Notes under the pieces: model-generated
Databases searched by the model: none
What the model saw: the letters and a program-made list of their open reading frames with translations, nothing else
Told to the model about the DNA's origin: nothing
Part shown: positions 63,680 through 64,000 of the stretch, piece by piece
Numbering within the stretch: the stretch's first letter is position 1
Layout of the letters: each line of letters opens with the position of its first letter
DNA from: Thiothrix litoralis
GTDB taxonomy: Bacteria > Pseudomonadota > Gammaproteobacteria > Thiotrichales > Thiotrichaceae
NCBI RefSeq assembly: GCF_017901135.1
Contig: NZ_CP072801.1
Location: 3,748,501-3,812,500, forward strand
DNA: 64,000 bases
Direction of reading: 5' to 3'
Position numbers and translations under genes: made by a program

Positions 63680-64000
63680 TTATTTGCACTTGCTGCTTGA
63701 CTTGGAGCCGGAGCCAGCTTTAGAGCTAGAACCGGAACCAGCTTTGCTGCTTGACTTGGAGCCTGAACCAGCTTTAGAGCTAGAACCGGAACCAGCTTTA
63801 CTGCTCTTGCCTGAACCAGCTTTAGAGCTAGAACCGGAACCGCCTTTGCTACCACCGATGCTGCCGCATTGCTGCCCAGCAACATTGCCCCATGCAGAAG
63901 ATGAGCCTTGCGGGCTGGATCCATTGCATGAAGATTGGCTACCGTTGCTGGAAGAACCCTGTGATGGGCTGGAAGTAATAGGTGCGCAAGCGCTGCTGCC
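63680..64000 (-). CDS. Ser/Gly/Lys-repeat protein, C-terminal part (5' end outside the window)
   Basis: The minus-strand frame is open from base 64000 to a TAA at 63680-63682, 106 residues. It begins GSSACAPITSSPSQGSSSNG and from about residue 45 consists of repeats of the type GSGSSSKAGSGSKSSSKA, ending SSSKCK. Four cysteines (near 5, 25, 45 and 105) flank and close the repeats. Cationic, flexible, no aromatic residue in the repeats. Not recognised; a secreted or surface-associated low-complexity protein or precursor peptide is possible. The longer-looking Ala/Leu/Val frame over the same bases is a shadow. Confidence 0.65.
   Translation of the reverse strand, partial: GSSACAPITSSPSQGSSSNGSQSSCNGSSPQGSSSAWGNVAGQQCGSIGGSKGGSGSSSKAGSGKSSKAGSGSSSKAGSGSKSSSKAGSGSSSKAGSGSKSSSKCK

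Noticed and set aside
63667-63924. 85-codon Ala/Leu/Val repeat ORF
   Set aside because: Different frame of the Ser/Gly/Lys repeat gene; the other frame is open to the window edge and shows a sensible repeat with a stop before a terminator-like hairpin.

Overview
The window looks like chromosome from a chemolithoautotrophic sulfur-oxidising gammaproteobacterium, most likely a filamentous Thiothrix-type organism. This rests on the combination of a dissimilatory sulfite-to-sulfate branch (sat, aprBA, and a Qmo complex in which HdrC/HdrB-like subunits stand where QmoC usually stands), a pyrophosphate-type phosphofructokinase, a Calvin/glycolysis gene run and moderately GC-rich proteobacterial genes. 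The genus is an inference. No rRNA or tRNA gene was seen.

Layout. 1-8.3 kb: 3' part of sat, aprB, aprA, adk, an FKBP isomerase, a small unknown gene, PPi-phosphofructokinase, a YkgJ-type cysteine-cluster protein and an RRM protein. 8.3-9.85 kb: a CRISPR array of 19 full repeats, one truncated repeat and 19 spacers, with no cas gene in the window. 9.85-10.1 kb: two nested palindromic elements that cut off the array end. 10.2-17.4 kb: phosphodiesterase, FKBP lipoprotein, the qmoA-qmoB-hdrC-hdrB operon (minus strand) and a histone-deacetylase-like gene. 17.5-26.7 kb: Pat-like acetyltransferase, thiD, thiE, an unknown membrane-anchored protein, hemL and a secreted protease/FHA pair. 26.7-32.4 kb: minus-strand methyl-cycle operon metK-ahcY-methyltransferase-metF-rsmE, preceded by a convincing SAH riboswitch. 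32.6-39.7 kb: tkt, gap, pgk, pyk, fba.

39.75-61.2 kb is an accessory island: an IS4-family element between two truncated genes, a type I restriction operon with a vapBC pair inside it, four apparently intact toxin-antitoxin pairs plus two remnants, truncated ATPase copies, an IS481-family element that has cut a tnpB, and a segmental duplication of a TA-Lrp-leuA-unknown-gene block in which each copy has decayed in a complementary way. The most exciting locus is the gene pair at 54635-57070: a small glycine-rich, possibly membrane-active protein and a tandem-TPR protein carry the same short G/N-rich motif, one at its C-terminus and the other at its N-terminus. That is the arrangement of bacterial amyloid-signalling (BASS-type) effector/receptor pairs, here without any visible NTPase domain.

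61.3-64 kb: a small unknown protein, a secreted DNA/RNA endonuclease lipoprotein, an APH-family kinase-like protein and the 3' end of a Ser/Gly/Lys repeat protein that runs off the window.

How the parts fit: AprBA oxidises sulfite plus AMP to APS, Qmo/HdrCB probably passes the electrons to the quinone pool, and Sat converts APS plus PPi to ATP and sulfate. PPi-phosphofructokinase running in the gluconeogenic/Calvin direction could supply PPi, and Adk rebalances AMP. The carbon genes at 32-40 kb belong to the same autotrophic metabolism.
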